DNA of 64,000 nt from assembly GCF_900109685.1 (NCBI RefSeq), contig NZ_FOBB01000002.1, positions 614,085 through 678,084 of the forward strand, written 5' to 3'. The notes beneath the pieces were generated by a model. The model searched no databases. It had not been told where the DNA came from and saw nothing but the letters and a program-made list of their open reading frames with translations. This DNA is from Chitinophaga rupis (lineage in GTDB: Bacteria; Bacteroidota; Bacteroidia; Chitinophagales; Chitinophagaceae). Made by a program: the position numbers and the translations under genes. Shown one piece after another: positions 15,097-25,048 of the stretch. Each line of letters starts with the position of its first letter. The stretch's first letter is position 1.

Positions 15097-18000
15097 ATAA
15101 TATTGCTTTTATACGGGAGGGTAACAGTAAACACGGTGCCTTTACCTTCTTCACTTTCTACTGCAATAGTACCGCCATGCCGTTTTATTATACCTGCTGT
15201 AATATACAGGCCCAATCCCATACCGGGAAACGTTTGCTGCTGCATGTTCTGCACCCGGAAAAAGCGGTCAAACACTTTCTCCTTCAATATTTCCGGTATA
15301 CCAATGCCAAAGTCCTGAATGCTGATACTTACCTGCCCGTCTGCTTCCGCTGTTGTAATAATCACATCGCCGCCTTTGGGTGAATATTTAATGGCGTTTG
15401 ACAGCAGGTTGGTTAACACCTGGTTTATGTGCTCACGGTCGGCGGTTATAGGCTGCAGCTTTTCCTGGCGTAAAATGAGCCGGTGTTTTTTTGAAACGCG
15501 CTGCAGGTCTTCAACCCGTTCGGCTATCAGCTCATTTAAATCAAACTGCTGAGGAGTGAGGGCCAGTTTTCCTTCTGCTATTTTGGTAGTATCCAGCAGC
15601 ATGTTTATGAGGTCGGTTAAATGATTTATCTGCACATCCAGTTTTTTCATCAGTTCCACACTTTGTTCGTCCTGCGCTTCCTGGAATATTTCCTGCAATA
15701 TTTCTGTATAGGCCTTAATACTGGTGATGGGGGTTTTAAGCTCATGGCTGGCAATGCCTATAAAATCTTCCTTCTGTTTTTCCAATGCTCTCCGCCGGGT
15801 AATATCCAATACTACGGCTACAGTAGAGCTGTGCATACCGGTATGGTCCCGCATGGGCGCCACACTTATGCTGGCCCATAATATGGAGCCGTTTTTCCGC
15901 CGCAGCCGTTTTTCAGTTTCAAAAGGTTTTCCGTCGGCCATCAGCCATCTGAGGGATTGCCGGCTGGTTTCCTGGTCTTCATCTGTCAGATCCCAGATGG
16001 CTTTACCAATGATCTCCGGTTCATCGTACCCCAGCATTTCCAGGAAGGTTTGGTTTGTGAACAGTAAGATCCCGTCAATGGTGGTACGGCAAATGCCGGC
16101 AGTGGTTTGGCTTACGATGGCCCGGAAACGTTCTTCAGAATCGCGCAGGGCCTGTTCGGAAAACTTACGTTCCATAAGATCGGCGGCCTGCCGGGCCAGC
16201 ACATCCAGTATGTGTAATGCTTTTTCTGTTGGTGTGTAAGGTGCTTCCCAGCAGTTACTGATCATGCCTACCAGGTCTCCGTTCCTGGTCACAAGCGGGG
16301 TAGATTGCATAGCGCGGGCGCCCAGGTGCCGGTAAGCTTCCTGCTCCTCTTTTCCCAGCTGGCTGGTAATGGCATTAATATCGGGAATAATAACCCGTTC
16401 TTTTTTTGCAAGGGCCTGGCCAAATATATGCACTGCATCCGGTGCTACTGATTGCCAGCGGGCAGCAGTATCGTCATCAAATCCTTTATGGGTCAGTAAA
16501 TGCAGCTGCTCTTTTTCAGGGATATAGAGCTGTATGCAGCCGGTGTCTGCCTGCATAATGGCCAGCGCAGTATCCAGTATGTGCTGGTACAGCAGATCGC
16601 TTTTATCTTCAACGATCATCTGGCTGCTAACCTGGTGCAGGCGCTGCATGTTTGCCAGCTCTGTTGCCAGGGTAGATTCACTTTTACGCAGGGCCTCTCC
16701 GGCCCGCGCCCGCTCTATGCACAGGTAAATACGCGGGGCCAGGTCCTGCAGCAGCTCCTGCTCATCCGGCCGCCATATGTAAGGTTCGCTTTTTTGCAGC
16801 GTAATCATAAACAGCCACTTTCCACCGCTTACAAAAGGCGCCACCAGCTGGGCTTCCGCGCCTAAAGTTTTAAAGGCAGCAGCTTTACCGGCGGTATAAC
16901 GGCTCGCATTTATATCGTTAATGGCATATACTTTACTTGTTTTCAGGAAATCGCCGTATTCGTCATTTACAAAATCAGATAACTGCTGATTGCCCAGTAT
17001 ACCCGGCAGCGCCGGCTCATGTTTATCATAAATGTTTATAACAAGATCGGAGGCTTCATTTATATAGGAGAAATTAATGCGCGACAAACCAAAGCGCTGG
17101 TACATCTTTTCTCCTATGCTGTTCATAATTTCTTCCGGTGAGGTCAGGTTTATAAAATCTGCACCGATATCTGCCAGGAAAGCTACATTGGCTTCTGTAC
17201 GTTTGCGTTCCGTGCTATCATTAATAACAATGGCAACCAGCACGCTGCCTGGCCCGCCTATCCTGGAAAAGCGGATCTCAAACCAGCGGTTTACAGCGGT
17301 AACATAGTTTTCGATGTATACAGGTTCCCCCGTTGCAGCCACGGCGGCACATGCCTCCAGCCAGCGCTGCTGCAGGCCCGGCATCACGGTTTTCCATGCG
17401 GTTTGTCCCTGGTCAAGGCCCTGCTTTAACCCCGTCATTTTTTTAAACGCCGGATTTGCTTCCAGCATATGATAATTAATGGTGTTGCCGTTTGCATCCT
17501 TTATGATCTCGCAAAGCGCAAAGGCTTCATTTATGGAGTTAAACAGGCTACGGTAGCGTTCCTCACTCTTGCGCAGGGCTTCCTCTGCATGTTTTCTCTC
17601 TGTAATTTCAAAAAAAGTGATCACCACCCCGTTAATGAGATCTTCTGAAGTACGGTATGGCAGCAGGCGCATCATGAACAGGCGCCCGTCTGCATTGCGG
17701 ATCTCATGTTCTACCGGCAACAGCTTATCCAGCACATACTCTGCATCTGCCATCAGGTTGTTATAAGACAGCCGGTGTGTAATATCTGACAGGGGGCGGC
17801 CAATATCATTGGGTATCAGGTTAAAAATGCTGCGTATAGGAGGGGTAAAAAGGGCTATCCTTAAACTGCGGTCCAGGAAAATAGTACCTATGTCTGCTGA
17901 TTTGATCAGGTTTTGCAGGTTATTATTGGCCAGGGTGGTTTCTTCTATGCGTACTTTCAATTCCTGGTTCACGGTACGCAGCTCTTCGTTTATAGATTGC

Positions 18001-20138
18001 AGCTCCTCCTTGCTGGTTTCCAGCTCTTCGGCTGCGGAGCGCAGCTCTTCATTCATAGCCTGCAGCTCCTCGTTAGACGCTTTCAGCTCTTCTGCGTGGA
18101 ACTCATGCTGCTCTACAGATGCGCGCAGCTGCGCTTTTACCCGCATCAGCTCTTCTTCCAGCTGCCGGGCTATCGGCTCGTCCGTGGTAAGCACTACTTC
18201 CTTTTTTGCTTCTTCATCGGCCGTTCTTTCAAACACAACCAGTATATATCCTCTGGCCTTATCGTCTTCCCGTAATACGGGCCTTACATGTATGTTAATG
18301 GTCTCCGTCCGTTCCTCAACCGTTACTTTTAATCCGCGCGCTTCCACAGGCATTTTACGCTGCATGGACTGGTAAAAAGCAGATCGCAGCTCCAGCCTCA
18401 GCTCGGGTTTTATTAACTTTAACAGGTTCTGCGACGGCTCGCCGCCTGTTATCTGCAAATAACGGCCGGCCCGTTCAGACAAGTGTACTATATCATATTC
18501 CTCATTCACCACTACAGATGGCGGGGCATATTGTTCCAGCAAACGCTGGTGCAATTCACTTACGGTTATCCGCTCCATATTACCCTGTGCGCGCTCTATT
18601 GTGCTGTTGGGCATATCCGGCTGCTTAAACTGGAAGGAGGGTACTGATTCCGGTACAGGATATGCATGCAGCTTCAAATGCCGGCTCTGGAAAATGTGGT
18701 GTTCACGGCTGAAAATATTATACAGGTCACTTGCCCCGGTAGCTGATTCAGAGGAGCCCAGGAACAGGAAACCACCTGGCCTTAATGCAAAATGGAAGGT
18801 TTCCATTACCCGTTCCTGTGCTGAATGGTTCAGGTATATAAGCACATTGCGGCAGCTTATCAGGTCAAGATGGGAAAAGGGCGGATCTTTAATAAAATTA
18901 TGGCTGGCAAACAGGATCATTTCCCTGATCTCCCTGCGTACACGGTAACCATCGCCTTCTTTTACAAAAAAGCGGCGCAGGCGCTCCGGTGGTACATCTG
19001 CAGCGTCATTGATGGTATAAATACCTTCCCGTGCCTGTGCAATCGCGGCTTCGTCTATATCTGTAGCAAAGATCTGGACCTTGGGCATATTTGCCGTACC
19101 AAGCGCTTTTTCGGCGCATAACATGGCCAGGGAGTAGGCTTCCTCACCGGTAGCGCAACCTGCCACCCAAATACGTAACTGATCTTCCGGCTGCTTACCC
19201 TCTATTATTTTGGGCAAAATATCCCGCTCTATAGCATCAAAGGCTTTACGGTCGCGGAAAAAATTGGTAACAGATATCAGCAGGTCTTTAAGTAATGCTA
19301 CAGTTTCTTCGGGGTTAAGCTGTATATAGTCCGCATAGGAAGGCAGGTCCGGCAGGTTGCGGATATTGATCCGCCTTTCAATGCGGCGCAGTAATGTCGG
19401 ACGCTTATAATTGGAAAAGTCATGCCCGGTACGTGTACGCAGCTGCGCAAAGATCTCGCGCAAAGCATGCTGCTGCGCTTCCGGCCGTTTTTCTGTATCT
19501 ATGGGTATCCTGACGGTATCCAGGCTTTCTTTATATGCAATGATCTTTTCGGGGATAGCGGCCACCGGCATTACATCATCCACCAGGTCGGTGGCAATGG
19601 CATTACGGGGCATTTCATTAAACTCCGCCTCCCGCGGGTTTTGTACAAAAGCAGCGCCGCCATTTTCTTTAATACGTTTAAGGCCCATAGATCCGTTTGC
19701 GCCGGTGCCGGATAATATTACGCATACTGCACGGGGCCCGTGTGAGCTGGCCAGGGTGCGGAAAAAAATATCCACCGGCGCACGCCTGTCCTCCACTTCC
19801 ATGTTAACAGAAACCAGGATATGCTCATCCATCATGGTCAGGTGCTGATTAGGCGGCACCACATAAACATGATCGGGTTCTACCCTTGTTTTTTCCGTAA
19901 CCTTTATAACCGGTATCCTGGAAACCTGCTGTAATAATTCTGATAACTTGCTGTCATGATCCGGCGACAGGTGCAGTATCACAACATAAGCCATACCGGT
20001 GCTGGCAGGTACATGCTCAAAAAATTCCTTCAGGGCCTGCACACCTCCGGAAGAAGCGCCCAGCCCTACTATCAGGAAGTCGTCCTTACCAGGGCGCCCG
20101 GCCAGCAAATTATCGGAATCAGGATTGGAAGATTTCAT
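15093..20138 (-). CDS. CheB-CheR-PAS-GAF hybrid sensor histidine kinase
   Basis: 1681 residues, soluble. Domains in order: CheB methylesterase (21-205), CheR methyltransferase (225-490, SAM loop GCATGEEAYSL at 327-337), a coiled coil (about 655-740, Glu-rich heptads), PAS (745-848), PAS (855-978), GAF (985-1145), GAF (1165-1325), PAS (1332-1450), HisKA with H1465 (IASHELKTP) and HATPase with NAIKYSPKGG, DFGIGIP and GMGLGLYI. This matches the known CheB/CheR/PAS histidine kinase family. The CheB catalytic set has S29 and H56, but the expected Asp is N148 (codon AAC, in LSGTGANGS), so esterase activity may be lost. There is no receiver domain, so phosphate likely goes to a separate receiver such as the convergent one. 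A TATATTTG element is at 20153-20160, 15 bases upstream. Confidence 0.93.
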   Translation of the reverse strand: MKSSNPDSDNLLAGRPGKDDFLIVGLGASSGGVQALKEFFEHVPASTGMAYVVILHLSPDHDSKLSELLQQVSRIPVIKVTEKTRVEPDHVYVVPPNQHLTMMDEHILVSVNMEVEDRRAPVDIFFRTLASSHGPRAVCVILSGTGANGSMGLKRIKENGGAAFVQNPREAEFNEMPRNAIATDLVDDVMPVAAIPEKIIAYKESLDTVRIPIDTEKRPEAQQHALREIFAQLRTRTGHDFSNYKRPTLLRRIERRINIRNLPDLPSYADYIQLNPEETVALLKDLLISVTNFFRDRKAFDAIERDILPKIIEGKQPEDQLRIWVAGCATGEEAYSLAMLCAEKALGTANMPKVQIFATDIDEAAIAQAREGIYTINDAADVPPERLRRFFVKEGDGYRVRREIREMILFASHNFIKDPPFSHLDLISCRNVLIYLNHSAQERVMETFHFALRPGGFLFLGSSESATGASDLYNIFSREHHIFQSRHLKLHAYPVPESVPSFQFKQPDMPNSTIERAQGNMERITVSELHQRLLEQYAPPSVVVNEEYDIVHLSERAGRYLQITGGEPSQNLLKLIKPELRLELRSAFYQSMQRKMPVEARGLKVTVEERTETINIHVRPVLREDDKARGYILVVFERTADEEAKKEVVLTTDEPIARQLEEELMRVKAQLRASVEQHEFHAEELKASNEELQAMNEELRSAAEELETSKEELQSINEELRTVNQELKVRIEETTLANNNLQNLIKSADIGTIFLDRSLRIALFTPPIRSIFNLIPNDIGRPLSDITHRLSYNNLMADAEYVLDKLLPVEHEIRNADGRLFMMRLLPYRTSEDLINGVVITFFEITERKHAEEALRKSEERYRSLFNSINEAFALCEIIKDANGNTINYHMLEANPAFKKMTGLKQGLDQGQTAWKTVMPGLQQRWLEACAAVAATGEPVYIENYVTAVNRWFEIRFSRIGGPGSVLVAIVINDSTERKRTEANVAFLADIGADFINLTSPEEIMNSIGEKMYQRFGLSRINFSYINEASDLVINIYDKHEPALPGILGNQQLSDFVNDEYGDFLKTSKVYAINDINASRYTAGKAAAFKTLGAEAQLVAPFVSGGKWLFMITLQKSEPYIWRPDEQELLQDLAPRIYLCIERARAGEALRKSESTLATELANMQRLHQVSSQMIVEDKSDLLYQHILDTALAIMQADTGCIQLYIPEKEQLHLLTHKGFDDDTAARWQSVAPDAVHIFGQALAKKERVIIPDINAITSQLGKEEQEAYRHLGARAMQSTPLVTRNGDLVGMISNCWEAPYTPTEKALHILDVLARQAADLMERKFSEQALRDSEERFRAIVSQTTAGICRTTIDGILLFTNQTFLEMLGYDEPEIIGKAIWDLTDEDQETSRQSLRWLMADGKPFETEKRLRRKNGSILWASISVAPMRDHTGMHSSTVAVVLDITRRRALEKQKEDFIGIASHELKTPITSIKAYTEILQEIFQEAQDEQSVELMKKLDVQINHLTDLINMLLDTTKIAEGKLALTPQQFDLNELIAERVEDLQRVSKKHRLILRQEKLQPITADREHINQVLTNLLSNAIKYSPKGGDVIITTAEADGQVSISIQDFGIGIPEILKEKVFDRFFRVQNMQQQTFPGMGLGLYITAGIIKRHGGTIAVESEEGKGTVFTVTLPYKSNII

Positions 20139-20152
20139 ATGTTAAACTCGTT

Positions 20153-20160
20153 CAAATATA
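20153..20160 (-). promoter_or_regulatory. Possible Bacteroidota -7 element before the hybrid kinase
   Basis: Minus-strand TATATTTG, an exact TAnnTTTG match 15 bases before the ATG. No TTG box was seen at the expected distance, so it is only a half-site. Confidence 0.4.
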
Positions 20161-20258
20161 ATTGTGCTAACTACGGCCAGCCAGCGGCCGCAATATATTA
20201 ATATATTATAGTTACTGCACAGGTACGACATAAATTTTGGGAACGCAGGGGAGAGGAA

Positions 20259-21296
20259 TCAGGATGGGTGTTCGTTATTGGACTGTTGTTCAATACTGTC
20301 TATGCTTAGCTGCTCATGATCTTCAACGGTGCGCCGTACGATCTCCGCACGCTGTTCTGCATCTTTTGCTTTCTGAAAAAAGGTGGCGGCCAGCCTGGGT
20401 TGATTGAGCTCCGCAAAATGATCGCCCATATGATTTAGTAACATGGCACTTTCCTGTACGTTGCGGACTGCACTCCATAAGCTTTCCTCAATACGTTCTG
20501 ATATGGCAGCCAGCAGGCTGCTGGCTGAGAAAGCATGGCCGGTATGGCAGCGGAAACGCAGGCGGCCATCCTCATTCAACACCGTTAACACGCCGTGGCA
20601 TTCAGGACAGGTATAAGGTGTAAGGTTGCCATATTCCATGATATTGTGTTTTAAGCTTTCTTCATCCAACGCTATATTGATCTCCAGTTCCGTAGTCTTG
20701 TCCTGTATAGCTGTTCCATTTACTGTTACCTGTTCTTTCACCAGCTCTGTTAATAACTTACCCATTTCTTTTATTGGTACAACATAATCGGCCTTTACGG
20801 CCCGCAACGCACTTTCCGGCATAGAGGAAACTTCCGCATCTGCCGGATCCTGCACTACTGCCAGGCCTCCGTATTGTTTTATGGTCCATAAACCTGCTGC
20901 GCCATCATCCAGCGCACCGCTAAGCACAACGCCAATTACCTTTTCCCTGTAGGCAAATGCTGCAGAACGGAATAAAGGGTCGACCGCGGGACGGAACCGG
21001 TTTTCCTTGGGGCCCCGTGTTACCCTTACGACTCCTTTTTCCAGCATCAGGTGAAAATCCGGCCGGGCTACATATATCCGGCGTGTTTCTACAGGCTCCA
21101 TGTCTATTGCATTAGAAGCCGGCAGCGTTCCCAACTTATTCAGGTTAAGCGGTAACAGGCCCTGTATGTTCGGCGCCATATGCCAGACGATGAAGATAGC
21201 CGCGTTCAGGTCTGCCGGTAAACTGGCTACCAGCCGTTTAATAGCCTGAAAGCCGCCGGCTGAGGCGCCAATGACAATAATGTTCCTGTTACTCAT
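20259..21296 (-). CDS. CheB-type protein-glutamate methylesterase with C-terminal zinc-ribbon-like domain
   Basis: 345 residues. The CheB catalytic set is intact here: S12 in GASAGG, H39 in VWHMAPN and D131 in LSGALDDGAAG. After residue ~185 a separate C-terminal part has CPEC (230-233) and CHTGH (250-254), which reads as a small zinc ribbon. That tail is known from stand-alone Bacteroidota and proteobacterial CheB-like proteins. There is no receiver domain. The 120-base gap to the hybrid kinase and their shared direction suggest the two work in one pathway, the free CheB supplying esterase activity that the fused one may have lost. That last step is inferred. Confidence 0.92.
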   Translation of the reverse strand: MSNRNIIVIGASAGGFQAIKRLVASLPADLNAAIFIVWHMAPNIQGLLPLNLNKLGTLPASNAIDMEPVETRRIYVARPDFHLMLEKGVVRVTRGPKENRFRPAVDPLFRSAAFAYREKVIGVVLSGALDDGAAGLWTIKQYGGLAVVQDPADAEVSSMPESALRAVKADYVVPIKEMGKLLTELVKEQVTVNGTAIQDKTTELEINIALDEESLKHNIMEYGNLTPYTCPECHGVLTVLNEDGRLRFRCHTGHAFSASSLLAAISERIEESLWSAVRNVQESAMLLNHMGDHFAELNQPRLAATFFQKAKDAEQRAEIVRRTVEDHEQLSIDSIEQQSNNEHPS

Positions 21297-21458
21297 TAAT
21301 GCTGCAATTGTATCGGGGAATTTACCGCAATTATCATTCCCTTAAGTTTTTACTAAAAAAGGCTGCTACGCGTATGTAGCGGAATCTTCCAGTTGGGAAC
21401 AGGTGGGATTGCGGGCGGTGCATACCGGGGAAGAACTTCCCGGAGCTATGCGTATTAT

Positions 21459-22898
21459 TCAATAAACAATAATATCGCTTTTTGCGGGCCCTACTTTTTT
21501 ATACGGATCATTGAGGAACTGCTGTATGAAATGCTGAAAATCCCGGCCGCCTACGCCATGTCCGCGTTCAGTGAACAGCAGCCGCTGACTGTTAGGCATG
21601 TAGTGATGGATCATATCAATATAAAGCGGCCTGCAGGCATTATCCAGCTCCCCATCGGCCAGCAATGCAGGCTTATTGGAATAAAAAGGTTGTTTGGTGC
21701 TGGCCTTAACGGGGGATGATGCCCAGCAATCGCACATGGCGTTGTAAACATCATTTATATGATAACCCTCCATGTAAGGGTAGGCATTATAAAGCTGATG
21801 CATCACGCTTTCATGGTTATAGGCTGCCTGATCTGCACAGTATACGGAGATCCGCATGCCGGAAGGCCCCCGGCCATACAGGAACAGATCGTCCAGCAGC
21901 TGTTTCATATAGCCGTGATGGTTTCCTTTAATCAGCTCTGTAACAACAAAAGCTAACTCTTTCTGCTGACCGGAAAGATAGTTCTGGACAATATCCAGCA
22001 GATCGTTCCGGGTGTATTGAATGTTGATGGTATCTGTGGTGCCCTTTTCCAGGTAAGGAATGTAAAAGACCTTTCCTGCAATGGAGGTAAAGTATTGCCG
22101 GAACTTTTCCATCAGGTTGCCATATAAAACCTTATCTGCTGAATCCTTTTCACAGCGTGCGAATAATATGGTAAGCGCTTCATTAAAATTAGCCGGTTCA
22201 TCTTCATCAATATGCACAAAGGTGGGCAGCGGGGAATCCAGTATCAGAGAGCGGATGCGGGAAGGATCATGCTGCAGTACCGCCAGCATAAGGCCACCGC
22301 TGTAAGAAATACCCCAGAGATTAACGGAATCAATACGCAGGCTGGTGAGCAGGTCGTGGATGTCAGCCACTGTTTCGTCTGTATTATAAGCGGAAAGGTC
22401 AATGCCACGGGCCTCCAGGTCTTTCCTGTACTGTTTTACACCTTCAATCACCATGCTGTCTTTATTAAGGTTTTTCCTGTAAGCGATTTTAATGGCGTTT
22501 GCCAACGCGGGGCCGTAGAGGTTAGGCTGTGCATAATTGGTACCTCTTTGCTCAAACGCAATACAATCCCGGTCATTAATAATGTTGCTGCCGGCGGCTC
22601 CTGCTGCCCAACCCAGTGAGCTGCCTCCGGGACCTCCGGTAGTGAATAGCAGCGGGTCTTTCTTTTTATGCGGGTTTTTACTTTCCACTACAATAAACGG
22701 GAGCTGAATTGTTTTTCCATTATTCTTTTTCCTGTTCTCCGGCACTACCAGGTAACCGCAGCGGGTTTTAAAGCTGCTGTCTATTTTAACAGGGCAGGCA
22801 CAGGGAACAATGGCTGGCGTATAAACCGCTTTTTGCTGAGCGCGGGCAGCTGGTACGCAGCAGCAAAAAGCTATAAACATCAGGAGTACAGGTTTCAT
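21459..22898 (-). CDS. Secreted alpha/beta hydrolase, peptidase S33-like
   Basis: 479 residues with a signal peptide (MKPVLLMFIAFCCCVPAARA). The oxyanion loop is TTGGPGGSS, the nucleophile elbow is WGISYSGG, the acid is in DGELDNACRP and the base is in ERGHGVGG. That set matches secreted proline-iminopeptidase/tripeptidyl-aminopeptidase-like (S33) enzymes of actinobacteria and Bacteroidota. It is likely a periplasmic or secreted aminopeptidase acting on short peptides. It lies 65 bases after an AraC regulator gene on the same strand, and a TACTTTTG element (22916-22923) stands just before its start, so it can be expressed on its own. Confidence 0.88.
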   Translation of the reverse strand: MKPVLLMFIAFCCCVPAARAQQKAVYTPAIVPCACPVKIDSSFKTRCGYLVVPENRKKNNGKTIQLPFIVVESKNPHKKKDPLLFTTGGPGGSSLGWAAGAAGSNIINDRDCIAFEQRGTNYAQPNLYGPALANAIKIAYRKNLNKDSMVIEGVKQYRKDLEARGIDLSAYNTDETVADIHDLLTSLRIDSVNLWGISYSGGLMLAVLQHDPSRIRSLILDSPLPTFVHIDEDEPANFNEALTILFARCEKDSADKVLYGNLMEKFRQYFTSIAGKVFYIPYLEKGTTDTINIQYTRNDLLDIVQNYLSGQQKELAFVVTELIKGNHHGYMKQLLDDLFLYGRGPSGMRISVYCADQAAYNHESVMHQLYNAYPYMEGYHINDVYNAMCDCWASSPVKASTKQPFYSNKPALLADGELDNACRPLYIDMIHHYMPNSQRLLFTERGHGVGGRDFQHFIQQFLNDPYKKVGPAKSDIIVY

Positions 22899-22915
22899 CC
22901 GGGAGCTGTTTTAAT

Positions 22916-22923
22916 CAAAAGTA
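22916..22923 (-). promoter_or_regulatory. Possible Bacteroidota -7 element before the S33 hydrolase
   Basis: Minus-strand TACTTTTG, an exact TAnnTTTG match 17 bases before the ATG at 22898. No -33 TTG at proper spacing was found. Confidence 0.4.
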
Positions 22924-22963
22924 GAAAGGAGGGAGAGAATATGGAAGGTAAAAAACGGACATT

Positions 22964-23770
22964 TTAAAGGGAGCCGTTCATACTTTGGCCGGTGAACCGG
23001 ATCATTTCCCTGTAAAAATGGCTCATATCATAATAGCCATAGTTGCAGGGAGCAAAGGCTTTTTTATTGGCTACATAAGCTGTTAAAGCCATTCTTGCAC
23101 GCAGAATGGAAAAGTATTTTTTAGGGCTGATACCAATGATATTATTAAAATACCGGTTGATGGTTTTGGAGGTCACAAACATTTTTTCTGCTGTTTCACC
23201 GGTATTGTATTGCATGCTGCCACCGTGGTAAAGATCAATGCTATCCTTTACCAGCTGTATATAATGATCCTTTGTTTTTTTTCGGACGTAATTCAGCAGA
23301 AAGTATTGTTGCAACAGCTGCATCCGCTGCTCAAAGGAAACGGCTGTTTTAACCTGCTGAATAAGCGCGGGAGGTATAATGTGCTTTAATGCCACTACCT
23401 GGCTGATGAATTTTGCCTGTGGGATGCCTAAAATACGCTCCAGGCCTCCGGGGAAGAACTTAACCGTGAAGATATGATCTGAGGGCTGGTTATAACGGGT
23501 TACAATGGAGTCCCTTAAAACAAGTACATCCTCTGCAGGGTGGATCATATGGCAATCTTTACCGGTAACCAAATGATAGGGTGCGCCCAGGTTGATCCAG
23601 ATGGTGGGCGTCCAGCTGGGGAACATTTTTACTGTAAAACATTCATTGGCAGCATGCAGGCTGGTGGCTGCAGGGGAGGATTCAGAGAAGAACTCAATGT
23701 AATCAGACAGCTCCGGGCAAGGGCCGCTAAAGTTGTATAGCTTCCTGATATTGTCGAAGATCTCAACCAT
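22964..23770 (-). CDS. AraC family transcriptional regulator
   Basis: 268 residues. The N-terminal half is the Bacteroidota-type sensor domain usually found with AraC proteins (starts NIRKLYNFSGPCPELSDYIE, with a HIFTVKFFPGGL element near residue 100). The C-terminal ~80 residues form the double helix-turn-helix, with the typical YFNNIIGISPKKYFSILRAR and YGYYDMSHFYREM elements. It likely controls its own gene and the S33 hydrolase gene that follows. The effector is unknown. Confidence 0.92.
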   Translation of the reverse strand: MVEIFDNIRKLYNFSGPCPELSDYIEFFSESSPAATSLHAANECFTVKMFPSWTPTIWINLGAPYHLVTGKDCHMIHPAEDVLVLRDSIVTRYNQPSDHIFTVKFFPGGLERILGIPQAKFISQVVALKHIIPPALIQQVKTAVSFEQRMQLLQQYFLLNYVRKKTKDHYIQLVKDSIDLYHGGSMQYNTGETAEKMFVTSKTINRYFNNIIGISPKKYFSILRARMALTAYVANKKAFAPCNYGYYDMSHFYREMIRFTGQSMNGSL

Positions 23771-24040
23771 CCGGGAAAGGAGTTTTAACGGCTAAATGTA
23801 AAGAATTGACCGGAAAGAATGTAAAATGTAAAATTTCAAATCTTAAATGTAAAAGTAAAATGCCGTGATACCGGGCACAGACCCATGTTCATAGCATTTT
23901 ACTTTTGGCTTATCCCGTTCATAAAGTCTTTTCAATGGCCTCTATGAACCTCCTTCACCGGTTTATTTCGTTCATAACATCTTTTCAATGGTCTCTATGA
24001 ACCTCCTTCGTCGGTTTATCATTTGAAATTTTACATTTTC
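23771..24040. repeat. Inverted-repeat-bounded non-coding element with tandem 51-base repeat
   Basis: A perfect 19-base inverted repeat, ATTTGAAATTTTACATTTT at 24021-24039 and its complement at 23823-23841, bounds 217 bases. Inside are two tandem copies of a 51-base unit, 23916-23966 and 23969-24019, that differ at five positions. Each copy itself contains GTTCATA...TATGAAC arms. The left flank also carries AATGTAAA words. No open reading frame fits. It may be a miniature inverted-repeat element or a structured RNA. Confidence 0.7.
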
Positions 24041-25048
24041 TCAGGTCCTGATCTCCCTTCTCATGAATAAATAATAGGAAAGCGCAAAGCACACTACTGT
24101 TGCTGCTATCAGCCCGCTTACCTGTGGCCATACCACCAGCAGGCTTTCCCGTATTGATAAGGGCGAAGGGATGGCGCCTGCCATCTGTTCCATTGTCAGC
24201 GGTCCCAGACTGCGCACGGAGGGCATTAGCAGGGTGGTAGTGGCATCGGTATACAGCTGGCTGGGTACCAGCCGCATAATAGTGATGATGGCGCCATTGT
24301 AAGATGCCACCTGCTCCTGGCTTAAAGTGCCTGGATCAGGCAGGAATGCGCTCACAACGATCCGTAAAAGGATCTGGTAAAATACTGTAAAGAATAACCA
24401 GATGGCAATGGCGGTTAGCGCGGAAGTGGCGGTTTGCCGGAACTTCACGGATAAAAGAATGGAAAGGTTCAGCCAGAAGGCAATATAGATCACGCTGAGG
24501 GCAGTGAAGCACATGATCCTTATAAACTCTGAAGGCTCCATCTTAACACCGGTTGTTATAAGCCCGCCGCCGATCATTAAAAGACTGAGTGAAAAGAATA
24601 AAATACTGACCACAATGAGGGAGGCTGTAAATTTTGCATTCAGCAGGGAATCCCGGTAAATGGGCTGCGCCATCAGGCGGATGAGCGTACCATTGGACTG
24701 CTCCGAATTAATGGCATCAAAGCCCAGGGCAATTCCCAGCAAAGGCCCCAGGAAACCAATAAATACATGGAAGGGTGGTAATGATCCGTCGGTGATGGTG
24801 AGCAGCTTCAGGTAAAGGAATAACCTGTCCGGATCCTGCGGATTGGCGGTAGCCCTGCCTATGTTGGTAAGCGATACGTACAGCGAGCCAAGGAAGGTAA
24901 CCAGTATAAGCCCCGCCAGTATAATGAACCGCCAGCTGCGTACCTGGTCTGCCACTTCCTTTCGTACCATTACAGAAAATGGGCTGGCATTATTGCTTTC
25001 CCCATTTGCCGGTAAAAGACCTTTTAAAAAAGCCGGTTGACTTTGCAT
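24041..25048 (-). CDS. ABC-2 type transporter permease
   Basis: 335 residues with six or so membrane segments: one near residue 40, then a group from 95 to 330. The soluble loop after the first helix (about 65-95) and the glycine-rich FIGFLGPLLGIALGFDAI element are typical of ABC-2 permeases of the Bacteroidota NosY-like type. The ORF as given overlaps the ATPase gene by 59 bases; a start at Met27 (base 24970) would put it just after the ATPase stop. The longer start is kept because both are possible. It is the membrane partner of the ATPase upstream. Substrate unknown. Confidence 0.9.
   Translation of the reverse strand: MQSQPAFLKGLLPANGESNNASPFSVMVRKEVADQVRSWRFIILAGLILVTFLGSLYVSLTNIGRATANPQDPDRLFLYLKLLTITDGSLPPFHVFIGFLGPLLGIALGFDAINSEQSNGTLIRLMAQPIYRDSLLNAKFTASLIVVSILFFSLSLLMIGGGLITTGVKMEPSEFIRIMCFTALSVIYIAFWLNLSILLSVKFRQTATSALTAIAIWLFFTVFYQILLRIVVSAFLPDPGTLSQEQVASYNGAIITIMRLVPSQLYTDATTTLLMPSVRSLGPLTMEQMAGAIPSPLSIRESLLVVWPQVSGLIAATVVCFALSYYLFMRREIRT

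Noticed and set aside
23916..24019. Possible CRISPR array
   Set aside because: Only two 51-base copies separated by two bases, no spacers and no cas genes.
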